From positions 16,615,541 to 16,679,540 of the forward strand of contig NC_133537.1 of NCBI RefSeq assembly GCF_048544455.1: DNA of 64,000 nt. Direction: 5' to 3'. The notes under the pieces were generated by a model. It did no database searches. It had not been told where the DNA came from and saw only the letters and a list, made by a program, of their open reading frames with translations. Below are positions 10,920 to 20,914 of the stretch, piece after piece. The position numbers and the translations under genes were made by a program. Within the stretch, counting starts at the first letter, position 1; each line of letters begins with the position of its first letter. The DNA is from Silene latifolia. Lineage: Eukaryota; Streptophyta; Magnoliopsida; Caryophyllales; Caryophyllaceae.

Positions 10920-12676
10920 GAACCTTTACTCGTCCTCGAGTAAACTCAAAACTATACACTAATGGAACGGAATTGATAACTCAGAGCTAGCTTAACTTGT
11001 CTACTTGAACCAATTTAATGCAACAAAAATTAACAGTTAAAGCTAAGCAGTCAATACGCAAACGAATTATAAGCTGTTCAGAAATATAGCCAACCTTTCG
11101 ACCTTGCAAGACCAACAAAATCGGACTCTCTCGTGGTCACTCTTCTCTCATGAAGCAAAAGGGTGAATGTTATATGTAAAAGAGAAAAGGAAAGACAGTC
11201 ACTCACCTAACTGCGACCTACATAGCATGCATGCAACAAAAATGAAAGACAATTCAAGTACTAATGCACACATTCCAACCAATAATGCCCGTCACAGCCG
11301 AGGGTTTGCAAATGATTTGGAAAAAGTAAGGTTCAGGTGAGAAAAGGCAAAACATGTTATGGAAATGTGGAGGTAAAAGCGTCAAGTTAGTTCCTAACAG
11401 GACCATATAAGACCATCCGAATCTCAACTGACTGAAGAAATAAGTACAAGTGCCCTTCAATTGGCACACAACTCAGTAGACTCAAACACAATCTCCTCAA
11501 AAAATATGGAATAGAACGGAGGAGTCAGACGGTCACAAACTTCCTTTTTTAAACACCGTCTGAAATAACTAACTGAAACAAAACAACAACTTTTCGATTG
11601 TACATCTTCGAACATCTTCTCAACTCAGACAAGAGGAGCACGTCTGTTTCCTCCATTTTCACATCCTCTCTTTTTTTTTTCTTTTCTTACACGTTCCAGC
11701 CTTCTTTTCTTTTTCATTTTTTTCATTTTTTTTTCTTTCACGTTTTCTCTTTTTTTTTTCAATACTTTTTTTCTTTTCTTTCTCCTTCTCCTCAACTTTC
11801 CAACAACTCCATACAAAAGGGATACGGCCAAACTGCAGACGAAAACTCATACCACAAAAGAACATACTAAACTAGCTTGACTAGGCAGGCTTAATTTGGA
11901 ATGTAGTTAATGGGTCAAAAAGGCAAGTTTTGGCTAATTTGGAGCTAAATGGGTGAAAAGTATAAGGAAAGGGGAATTTGCAAACACCTCCCTGCATGTG
12001 ACACCAACCACAAACCCGAATATGTGCATTTAACAAGAAATTGAATGTCATGAATGTGCAAAATGATGAACATGCTATGCAAGGAGTACTACTCTCAATT
12101 CCTAATGAACTGGTCATGAATGTCACCAGTTATGGCTCTAAAACTCAGAATTTTTAAGTAGTTTGCCAATTTATCGGTCAAGTCTAAACAAATCGGACTA
12201 TATTTGAACAGAAATTCGTAGACTATGCGTATGACAAAGCTAATAACTATCAATAAAGGTGCAAGGCTCAAGCAAAAAGACAAGTTATAGTGCATTGTCA
12301 TCATGAGAATCTACCGTTCCGACTCAACCTATATGCAGAAATAAACGTGAATATTTTTTTTGAATTTTTGAAATTTTTCAATTTTTTTGGATTTTTCAAT
12401 GAAATAAAACAATGCAAGGCTGAAAAATAAACGTGGATGCAAAACAAATGCAGATGCAGACTCAAAAGGATGCAATACCCTCCCCAAACCAAAATGGACA
12501 ACGCCCTCGTTGTCCTCCAGCATACACCAGCAGATATATACAGGGGAACGGGAATATACAACCAACAAAATAAAAATAATAAAATAAAGGAGACAAAATA
12601 AAAGAGTAAGAGATACATACAAAATACGAACTTCCCCAAACCAGCCAGAAAACTGGGGAAGTGAGTAGACCAGTAG
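10920..12676. other. Untranslated 3' region of the level-2 retrotransposon
   Basis: This non-coding stretch lies between the 3' ORF and the 3' LTR. A pyrimidine-rich tract on the plus strand (11640-11800, mostly C and T) gives Lys/Arg-rich ORFs on the opposite strand that are not credible proteins. The level-5 retrotransposon has a matching tract in the same relative place. Confidence 0.7.
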
Positions 12677-14652
12677 CTACTCGTCGTCGTCGTCGTCTCC
12701 ATCCACCTTGTACTCCGGGTCCTCCTCCTCCTCTCGCCTCCTCCGCTCCTTAGCGCGAGCTCTCTCCACTGCAACCTCGGGGTCCTCGTCCTCCTCCTCC
12801 TCCTCCTCTGACGCCGGGTACCCCTCAGCTGGGTACTGGAAGAAGGAAGGGTGTGGCCAACCCTCCGGTATCGGTATGTGTCGCCGCAAGTGGTACTCGT
12901 ACAGAGGGTGTAAGGCAAGAGTCATGTCCCTCTCCATACGAGCCTGATGCTCTGCAAGCTCGATCAACAAACCGTAAACCGCGTCCCCTTGGTCCTGGAC
13001 CACGGGCGCTACAAAGGGAGGAGGTGGTCTAAAAGTAGCCGGGAAGACTGGCTCAGTCTGTGTCTGGTCAGTGGTAGGTGGAGCAGGAGTAGGAGTGGTA
13101 GTAGTAGTGGGAGTAGGGGTCGGATCGGGAGTAGCCGTGGAAAGCTGGGTACTCCCTGAAGGTGTGAACCCCTCTCCAGTCTCAAGTCGCCGCTTCTTAG
13201 CGGCGGGTGCAACAGGAGGTGGACGAGACTGAAGTGGAAGGTGAAGTAGAGGCAAAGCAGGCAGACGGTGGCCCTTTACCACAAAGAGGTAAGGGCTCAA
13301 GACGGGGAGATCACAAGGTAAGTCAACAGACAAGGAGCCGTCAATCTTCCAAGTCCGGTGGTCTGGGGTCAGCCAATACTGAGCGAGCATGGCGTCCAGA
13401 CTCAGTAACCTCTCTCCCGAGAGGTACTGCAAGTCACGTGGCCAGGTGGGGAAAAGGCGGTGGGCAAGAATGGTGGCTATGCCACCGCAGGCAATGGTTC
13501 CCGCCTCCTTCTTCCCCTGGTCATGGAGGTACTGGGTGGTCAAGTAGGCTATGTTGAAGGTAAAAGGACCCTCACAGTCGACGTTCAGATAACTGCCCAG
13601 GATGGAAAGCTCGGTGTTGGTAATGTTGTTCGGCTCCTTTCGGCCGAAAATAGAGCTCCCCATCAGTCTAAGAAAACAACGGACGGGGGGATGGTGGACC
13701 TGGTGGAGCTTTCGCTCCTGGAAACGGGTCTGGGCCAGGCACCGCCAAACCTGATGGTAAACCTTCCTCGAGTCTGATGTCACACCCGAGGAGGTAAGGT
13801 CAAGCAACCTACCAAACTCCGCTAGAGGCATCGGAAAAGTCCGGTTAAACAACCTAGGAAGGAGATCGAAAGACTGTCGGGGTCGATCTTATGTGCATAC
13901 GGGGAGAAGGTAAAAGAGCCGAGAAACTCAAGACTCAGCTCTAAGAAGGTGTGGCCTCTCATAGTAATGAGCCCAGGCATCCCCGTGACCCGTAGTAAAG
14001 TACAGACTGACTCGTAAATACCGAGTTTATCTAATGCCGATTTATCCAAAAATCGGGAAGGCACATGTATACACTTCAGCAAGTTATTAAATTTATCACG
14101 GTGTAAAGCATTAACAAAGAGTACCTGTGGATAATCGGGTGAGAATCGAGGGAAGTGTCCCTCGAATCAGAATCGTCCCAGTAGAAGCGGGGAGCAAAGA
14201 AATGTAGAAGTGCTAGGGGCGGAAGTAGAGGTAGAAGGAGCTGGCGTAGCTCGAGACTGTCTACGACCCCGGCCTCTGGAACGCAAGGCAGCAGCTTGCT
14301 CTCGGACGGTGTAAGGAACCGGGCGACTACAAGGCGGCTGCAGAACCGCAGTGAGTCCGCCACAGTGCGAAGTAGAGGCGGTGTACACGTAGTGGCCGCT
14401 CTTTGTGGTCACCATCGAAGAGGTACTAGCAAAGCGGTGCTAGGCTGTGGTGGTGACCGTAGTGGAAGTGGCGCCTGGCGGGCTTCCGGCTAAGCTAGCC
14501 GGAGCAAAGACCGTCCCCGCATCTCGAAACAAGGAAAAGCGGGAGGTGCGGTGGTGACTAGGGGCGGGGGTAGTGGCAACAACAGGGCCACTAACTCCCT
14601 CAAGGACGGGCTGGAGGACGAACTAGTAGATGGTAAAGAACTAGAATCCATC
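12677..14652 (-). pseudogene. Athila-type ORF (env-position) of the level-2 retrotransposon, broken
   Basis: The ORF starts near ATG 14652 and ends at 12677, at the 3' end of the element, where Athila/Calypso elements keep an extra 'env-like' or ATHILA ORF. The readable part has a Ser/Pro-rich N-terminus, then blocks such as FLDKSALDKLGIYESV, TFLELSLEFLGSF, MPLAEFGRLLDL, FGRKEPNNITNTEL and AHRLFPTWPRDL. It ends in a Pro/Thr-rich then very acidic tail. The pattern resembles the Arabidopsis ATHILA ORF-1 family as I remember it; this needs a profile search. The frame changes near 13830-13850 and again around 14080-14400, with stops in the N-terminal part, so it is not translatable as one protein. 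I see no clear signal peptide or fusion segment. Confidence 0.6.
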
Positions 14653-16197
14653 CTGCAAACATAGGGTAAGGGATATGAGAGGAAAACAATGGTTAACAGA
14701 GGCTAAGACAACAGAAAATCAGCATGTGAAACCATAAACACTCCCCTACCAGTCGAAAATTTCGACCTACAGCATACAATTTCCAACAATTCCTCAGAAA
14801 TTTCGAATCAGCATGTAAGCAGCAGTAGGGGACGGGGTAGTAGTTAACAACAGTAGCTAGCAAGCAATGACTGAGGTTAATTAAAGCATGAAAACATGTG
14901 AACCCGTCTGACAGTCGAGAATTTCGACTGAGAAGCCCTAATTGCGAAACTTCGCACAAGACTCGAATTAAACATGCTAAGCATTGACAGGGGTTGATAA
15001 CAGTCTAAAACAACAGCAAATTAGTGATAATGAAGCTAATTTAGACAGATTACAACAGCAATCACCCAAGTGACAGTCGAAAATTTCGACTGTCCTGAAC
15101 CCATATCGCAAAAGTCATGTAAAATTCGATTTAAGCATGCAAAACAGCGAGGAAGGGGAAATATGATCATCAAGTAAGCTAAGCAAGGGTAATAAACACA
15201 GACAAGTCGAAAAGAATTCGACTAAACATGGATATTCAAACCCTAAATCGATTTTCCTCATAAAATTCCAATTAATCGAAATCAAAAAACAAAGAAGGTG
15301 AAGGAAATGCTTACTTGATGAGATTGATCCTACAATTGCAAATAATTCTCAAATAAACAAGCAACAATGGCGGATTTTAAGTCGAAAAACTCGAAAACCC
15401 GAAAACCCTTTTAAAACCGCGAAAATGAACACAAATAAGGGTGAATGTAAGGGGCTTTTGAAGATTAATATGCGAACAATGAAATGTAGGAGGCGGATTT
15501 GGTGATTTGAGCAAGAAAATGGGGATTTGGGGGAGTTTAAATCGCAATTAGGGTTTTGCTAGACGAAAATTAGGATGAAATAAAAGTTAGAACAAAAACG
15601 TAAGAGTTTAAGGCGAAAACTCCCTGTACACTGCTCATTTCACTCGATCGAGTGGTTTTAAACCACTCGATCGAGCACTTTTATGGTCCAGCTGCTTGGT
15701 CGAGTAAAATTTTACTCGATCGACCAATCCTTCTTTTTGCTTTACTCGATCGACTTGTAAAACTGCTCGATCGACCATATGTTTACTCGATCGAGTACAA
15801 AAAGTACTCGATCGAGCTCTTTTCTCGTGTAAGCTCTTTAATTTTCGTCATTTCCTCCTCGGGATGCGTGAAACTTCCCCAAACCTGCACAAAAACACAT
15901 GCAAAAATTTCCCAATATACCAAATACGCATAAGAACAGTCTATAGTCTTACGTCTATGCTAAAAACTGTCTAAAACTAATTGTCCTAATTAAAATGCAA
16001 TAAAACAAATTCAAAAGAAATTCAAAAATTATCTATTACAAAGTGTTACACGGGGCATTTTCCCGTTTAATTCCCATCAAATTTCAGTAGCCCCTTGGTG
16101 GGCTTCTGACTGGAGGACGTCACCTCAGCAACATTGACTGTCCTCTTCAACTTCCATGAGCATGAGTAATCACTTGAAACGGTAGGAGGGGAGTAGT
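14653..16197. other. Non-coding spacer of the level-2 retrotransposon, no pol domains
   Basis: This is where reverse transcriptase, RNase H and integrase would be expected, but no recognisable domain or long ORF is present. It contains 'gacagtcgaaaatttcgactg'-type short inverted words repeated around 14750-15220, and the second CGATCG palindrome cluster at 15642-15823. Confidence 0.7.
15642..15823. repeat. Internal CGATCG palindrome cluster
   Basis: Seven or so ACTCGATCGAG/ACTCGATCGACC units have the same pairing pattern as in the LTR. On the element's strand the cluster lies about 1 kb upstream of the 3' ORF start (14652). Confidence 0.85.
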
Positions 16198-16953
16198 TCA
16201 CATCCACATAAGCGTGAACCTTCCTCGTCCTTGCTCCTTTATCACCAGCTTTAGCGTCAACATCTCCAGTTTGATTGATAATGATTGCACCATGTCCTTT
16301 GTGACTTCCCCTTTGCTTTCATCTGTACCTACAGCAAGGAAAACAGACGAACTTTCCTCCTTTTTGCTCTCAGTCTGAGGCGGAGGGTTAACAATAGCGG
16401 CACAATTCTCCAAATTTTCATTTGGAGTGTCAATACTAGGATCAATAAAAGAGAGAGCATTGCAAGGCTGGGCTTGCATGGGAGCTCTCCGGAACTTAGA
16501 CTGATGAAAAATCGGCTCCTCATCCCCTACCCGAAAGGTCAAAGTCTTCCCGACGTCTATTCTTGCACGGGCGGTGGACAAAAATGGTCTCCCTAAAATA
16601 ATAGGGGTGTGTGCATCTTCGGGGATGTCTAAGACAACAAAATCGACGGGAATAAAGAACTTCCCGATCTGAACAGGTACGTCTTCTACTACACCTAGTG
16701 GCCGTGATAAACTACGGTCGGCCATCTGGACAGTCATGTTGGTACAACTCAGCTTTGTCAAACCAAATCTCTTAGCCAGAGACAAAGGTAAGATACTCAC
16801 GCTAGCGCCTAAATCGCATAGCGCATTATCAATCAAATGCATACCGATATGACACGGAATTGAAAAACTACCCGGGTCTGATTGCTTAGGGGGTAACTTA
16901 TTTTGAAATAGGGTGACCCCACCTCGAGTCAAAGCTACGGTCTCACTTGTCAT
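16198..16953 (-). CDS. Retroviral-type aspartic protease region of the level-2 element
   Basis: The 251-codon ORF holds a pepsin/retropepsin-like fold. The active-site block is ALCDLGASVSILPLSL, with DLGAS in place of DTGA as is usual in Athila/Tat-type elements. It is followed by VQMADRSLSRPLGVVEDV and the second conserved block PIILGRPFLSTARARID. The protease would cleave the gag polyprotein in the cytoplasmic particle. Upstream, the gag-protease linker contains the CGATCG repeat cluster and frame changes. Downstream the ORF ends without a polymerase; the level-5 element ends at a comparable point. The ATG is within the polyprotein, so it is not a true start. Confidence 0.75.
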   Translation of the reverse strand: MTSETVALTRGGVTLFQNKLPPKQSDPGSFSIPCHIGMHLIDNALCDLGASVSILPLSLAKRFGLTKLSCTNMTVQMADRSLSRPLGVVEDVPVQIGKFFIPVDFVVLDIPEDAHTPIILGRPFLSTARARIDVGKTLTFRVGDEEPIFHQSKFRRAPMQAQPCNALSFIDPSIDTPNENLENCAAIVNPPPQTESKKEESSSVFLAVGTDESKGEVTKDMVQSLSIKLEMLTLKLVIKEQGRGRFTLMWM

Positions 16954-17284
16954 TAATAGTCCTCTTACGCGCTAAAATTTCTTTCATAAACTTTAAATAA
17001 GAGGGTACCTTAGTCAAGCAATTCGATGAACGACACGGTGACTTCCAAGCTCTTCAAAAGTTCGACAAATTTGCCGAATTGTTGATTAGCTTTAGTATTT
17101 TGCAGCCGCCTCGGGAAGGGAACCGTGATAGGTATCTCAAGTCCCTTATTTCTCGCTTTCAATGTATCTTAAGCGCAAGTTCTCGTATCCTTTGGACGCT
17201 TCTTACCTCTCGAACGAGGTCTTTAGGTGATTTCTCGCTTAAACGAGCACTAGCAGGCTCTCGAATAAGCTTCCCGTCATCAAT

Positions 17285-17526
17285 ACTATTCGATCGACCA
17301 ATTTGCTCACTCGATCGAAAGCGGTTTCTTCATCAATATCGATCGATCGAGTACAATTTCCACTCGATCGACCAACTCCACTTTCTGCTTCACTCGATCG
17401 AGTAGATAAACTACTCGATCGACCAACCTGTTCTTCCTGTTCACTCGATCGAGTGGAAAAACCACTCGATCGAGGGCTTTCATCTTCAGTTCTACTCGAT
17501 CGAACACCGATTTCACCGATCGAGTA
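17285..17526. repeat. CGATCG palindrome cluster inside the gag-protease reading frame
   Basis: About ten ACTCGATCGAG-type units lie between the gag zinc knuckle and the protease. Translated on the minus strand they give repeated 'TRSSE..VGRSS' peptide. The cluster appears to have been copied from the LTR or the internal cluster into a coding region. Confidence 0.85.
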
Positions 17527-17569
17527 ATTCCTTTGTCGTGAGCCCTTTTCTCTTAACAACACTTGTTTA

Positions 17570-19109
17570 TCACCGATTCTGACTTCCTCGGTCCGATTTC
17601 GACACTTTAGGACCCTCATAAGAAAGACCGCTTCTCAATTCTATCAGATTTACCGTCTCATGTGGATTCTTCTCATTTTGAGTCGGTAAATGACCCGCTT
17701 TCTCGTGGGTGATTCGCGGCCAATTGGGCAACTTGAGTTTCAAGTGCCTTAATAGACGCGTCCTTCGTTGATCACTCAACAGAATCGCTTTGTAATGGAT
17801 TACAACATAGACTTTATCTCTCCTATTTCATTCACCCCACCGGAAGATGATGCACCATGGTTAGGAGGATTGAAAGAAGGAGGCTTCTGAAAGCCTTGTT
17901 GATTCTTGTGTGGAGGAATATACGGCTGCTGGCGATTCGGAGGAGCAGTGGGATTGAGCACATTCGACTCGCACCTCAAATTGGGATGGACGTTCGGCTC
18001 GTAATAAGTGTTGTTCTGCCTGTAATGTTGAAAGCCAAGACAAGACTCATAGGAGTTGGGACAATGATCCGAGACATGCCCCTCTCCTCCACATCTTCTA
18101 CAGACGAAAGGACCGTCGACACAAAGATTCACCGATACATCCCTCCTTTGGAAGCTCCTCCCAACTCATATTTATCAAATCTTGCGGTGAGAGCTTCAAG
18201 TGCGGCCTCTGAGAAGAAGATTCGACTCTTCTTTGATTGCCTCTGGAGTTCCCATATTCAGCCTTATGGGTGGCCAAATCATCAATGATCTTCCACCCCT
18301 TAGTCTCTCCCATGTTCTCAGCAAATCGGCCATTGGCAGCAGCATCCAAAATAGCTCTCTGATCGTCGTACAACCCATTATAGAACTGATTGCAAAGACT
18401 CCACTTTTTGAACCCATGGTGCGGAATGGTTCGCACCAGCTTCTTGAAACGGACCCATACTTCATGAAAGTTCTCATCAGGCCCCTGTTTAAAGCTCGTG
18501 ATTTGAGCTCTAATGGCAATAGTCTTCGATGCAGAAAAGTACTTCTTGTAAAATGCTAAAGCCAGTGAATTCCAGTCAGTTATACCGTGAGCAGCCCGGT
18601 CCAAATCCCTATACCACTCCCTTGCAGCATCGCGGAGTGAGAAAATAAACATGGTTTCTTTTATCTGATCCGGTGTCACTCTAGTTGGTGGGGGTATGGA
18701 GCAGCAATAATCGATAAAGGTCTCCATGTGCTTAGCTGCATCTTCATTTGCAGCTCCCCCGAACTGGTTCCTTTCAACCAAGTTGATATAAGAAGGCTTT
18801 GGTTCAAATTTTCTTGCCTCCCCTGGTAATACAAATCCCTTATAGAGATTCGCAGCCGTCGGTTCAGAGTGACTGGCAATGGTTGCTTCTTCGGCCATTT
18901 CTAGAAAGTCCGGAGAAATGACTGTTTCAGCTGATGAATTGGAAACTGGAGATGAAGGTGGATCTTCCTCGAACAGCTCGTTCTCGTAAAAGCTTGACAG
19001 AGTACTCAGCTCTTCCTCTGTCGGTAATACCCTTTGTGATCGTCTCAACTCGCGCAAAGATTTCTCAAGCTCAGGATTATAAGGCAATAATTCACCACCC
19101 TGTGACCTG
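17570..19109 (-). pseudogene. gag of the level-2 element, broken, 5' end cut by CACTA
   Basis: The readable gag has an N-terminal acidic region, then the retrotransposon gag core (FGGAANEDAAKHMETFIDYC, REWYRDLD, NSLALAFYKKYF, NFHEVWVRFKKLV, FYNGLYDDQRAIL). It continues to a CCHC zinc knuckle (CRRCGGEGHVSDHC, near 18070) and a Pro/Gln/Asn-rich tail. The CACTA at 19110 lies within codon 3; the ATG survives on the far side at 39139-39141 (minus). Frames change near 18110-18130 and near 17700, so the gene is dead independently of the insertion. It forms the nucleocapsid in functional relatives. Confidence 0.8.
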
Positions 19110-19130
19110 CACTACAAAAAAAAACGTCTC

Positions 19131-19525
19131 GATGCGACGGACACGCTGCGACGGAATAATAATCCGTAGCAAATTTAAACCTGCGACGAACACTGCGACG
19201 GGCCTCATACTCTGCGACGGACTTGCGACGGACTGTCCGTTGCAGCCTATTTTCCCATACCGCCAAATTTTCTGACATGGCGGGAAGGTCTGCGACGGAA
19301 TTTCCGTCGCTATATTAAAATAATATTAAACTCTGCGACGGAAATTCCGTCGCTGCATTAAAATATTATTTTTACTGCGACGGAATTTCCGTCGCAGACT
19401 TTCTAAAGTGTCCAGCTGTACACCTCTAAACGCGCTGGAAAAATAATATTATTTTATTCCTGCGACGGAAATTCCGTCGCAGAATTTATTATTATTTTAA
19501 TTTTGCGACGGAAAATCCGTCGCAG
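19131..19525. repeat. Left subterminal repeat array of the CACTA
   Basis: Many copies of TGCGACGG and its complement CCGTCGCA are present, often joined into near-palindromes of about 20 bp with a short AT centre. In En/Spm, subterminal repeats are binding sites of TNPA, so these are probably binding sites of the protein encoded at 36895-38398. Confidence 0.85.
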
Positions 19526-20573
19526 AAATTCTTTATACGGGCTGCAGCGTAATCATTCTCCTTCATTATCACTCTTCAATTATTTCGTCTCCCTCAATCA
19601 CAAAATCCCAAAATTCCGTCTCCCTCAAAAAAGACCACCACCACTCCCACCACCACCACTCCTACCACCACCCTACTTCCCAAATCACTCCTATTTCTCC
19701 TTTCCCTTTTACCTTTTCCCCTTTCTTCTTCTTTCCCCTTTCTTCTCCTTTCCCCTTTCTCTTTTTTTTTTTCTGCCGCCGCTCCCTTCCTGCCGCCGCC
19801 GCTCCCTTCCTTTGTCTCCTTCTCTTAATTAATATAAGGTTTGTTTAATTAATTTTACTTTTGATTAATTAGGGTTTATGGTTATTGTTTTGATTAATTA
19901 TGATTAGTTTAGGATGCTTAGTATTATTAGGATTATTTAGTTTAGTTGAAAGCCAATTTAGGATGTTTAGAATTGTTTAGTTTAGTTGAAAGCCAATTTA
20001 GGATGTTTAGGATTGTTAAGTTTAGTGAAATTTAGTTAAAAGCCAATTTAGGATGTTTAAATCAATTTTATAATGCTTAATTATGTTTTAGGGAATTATA
20101 TTTTTGGTTTGCATGAAGTGAGCTAAGTATTTCAAAACTCTTTTAAATCGATTATAGTTGATGGTAGTGAAATTTTGATGTAAATAATTAAATAAAATGA
20201 GGCTACTCGACATTGAAGCAATTTTGAATTCATCTATTGCTCATAAAAATAGAGAAAAAATTTCATAAAAATGTTAGAGTAGTTAATTTAGTTTAGTTAA
20301 AAGCCAATTTATGATATTTAAACCAATTTTAGGATACTTACTCTACTTTTGCTTAGTTTTATAAGGTTTATTAGTAATTATTAAGTTTGTTTTGATAAGT
20401 TGTGTTTTTTTGTGTCATGTATATTTTTTTTACAAATATTAATTCATCTTATGCTTGTGTTGTGATTGTTAATATATTTATGACCTAGTACCCGTTCAGG
20501 GATTACACATTAGGTGTAATTCTTGAATAGTCCCCGTTTTGGGACTGTCTTTGAATCTTTTATGCCATTTAGG
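19526..20573. other. CACTA left region: leader and intron, non-coding
   Basis: This lies between the subterminal array and the TNPD-like coding region. It has a C/T-rich leader (19600-19820) and an AT-rich part with 'gttgaaagccaatttaggatgtttag' words repeated four or more times (19930-20340). No coding signal is seen. Confidence 0.6.
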
Positions 20574-20758
20574 TGGTAAATACTCAATTTTTTTCTTGAT
20601 TGTTATGAGACAAAATTTGGTTGACATTTCCTTTAATGTTCTCCGAATACATATGTAGAGTGAGAATTCATTCTAAATAATGTATTTGGAGAACTGTAAG
20701 GAAGTCTTTGTCGCGAATTTTTGTCTCATTACAATCAAGAAAAAAATTGGGTATTTAC
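20574..20758 (+). ncRNA. Long foldback in the CACTA, possible small-RNA hairpin
   Basis: The arms 20574-20652 and 20680-20758 are inverted copies. About 37 of 39 outer bases match ('gtaaatac.caatttttttcttgattgt' against its complement). A looser middle follows, then paired 'gttctcc.aatacat' next to a loop of about 27 bases. The size and near-perfect pairing are those of a plant miRNA or siRNA precursor. It lies upstream of the TNPD-like gene in its sense direction. Transcription is not shown by the sequence. Confidence 0.45.
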
Positions 20759-20835
20759 TAATGGTATGAAAGATTCAAAGATGGGTTTAGGTTGGAGAGA
20801 TAAGGACCCCAATACTGAAAGTATTTTTTTGCAGG

Positions 20836-20853
20836 TTGTGGTTGTGGTGGTGG

Positions 20854-20913
<60 letters not shown>
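20836..20913. repeat. (TTG)n microsatellite
   Basis: About 26 TTG/TGG triplets occur in the first part of the CACTA TNPD-like gene region. It gives a poly-Val ORF that is not credible. Confidence 0.9.

Positions 20914-20914
<1 letters not shown>

Noticed and set aside
11598-11870. Phe/Ser-rich plus-strand and Lys/Arg-rich minus-strand ORFs
   Set aside because: They come from a pyrimidine tract in the untranslated part of the level-2 retrotransposon; all frames are open only because of base composition.
19131-19525. CRISPR-like array of short palindromic repeats
   Set aside because: The repeats are CACTA subterminal sites without regular unique spacers, in a plant nuclear context.
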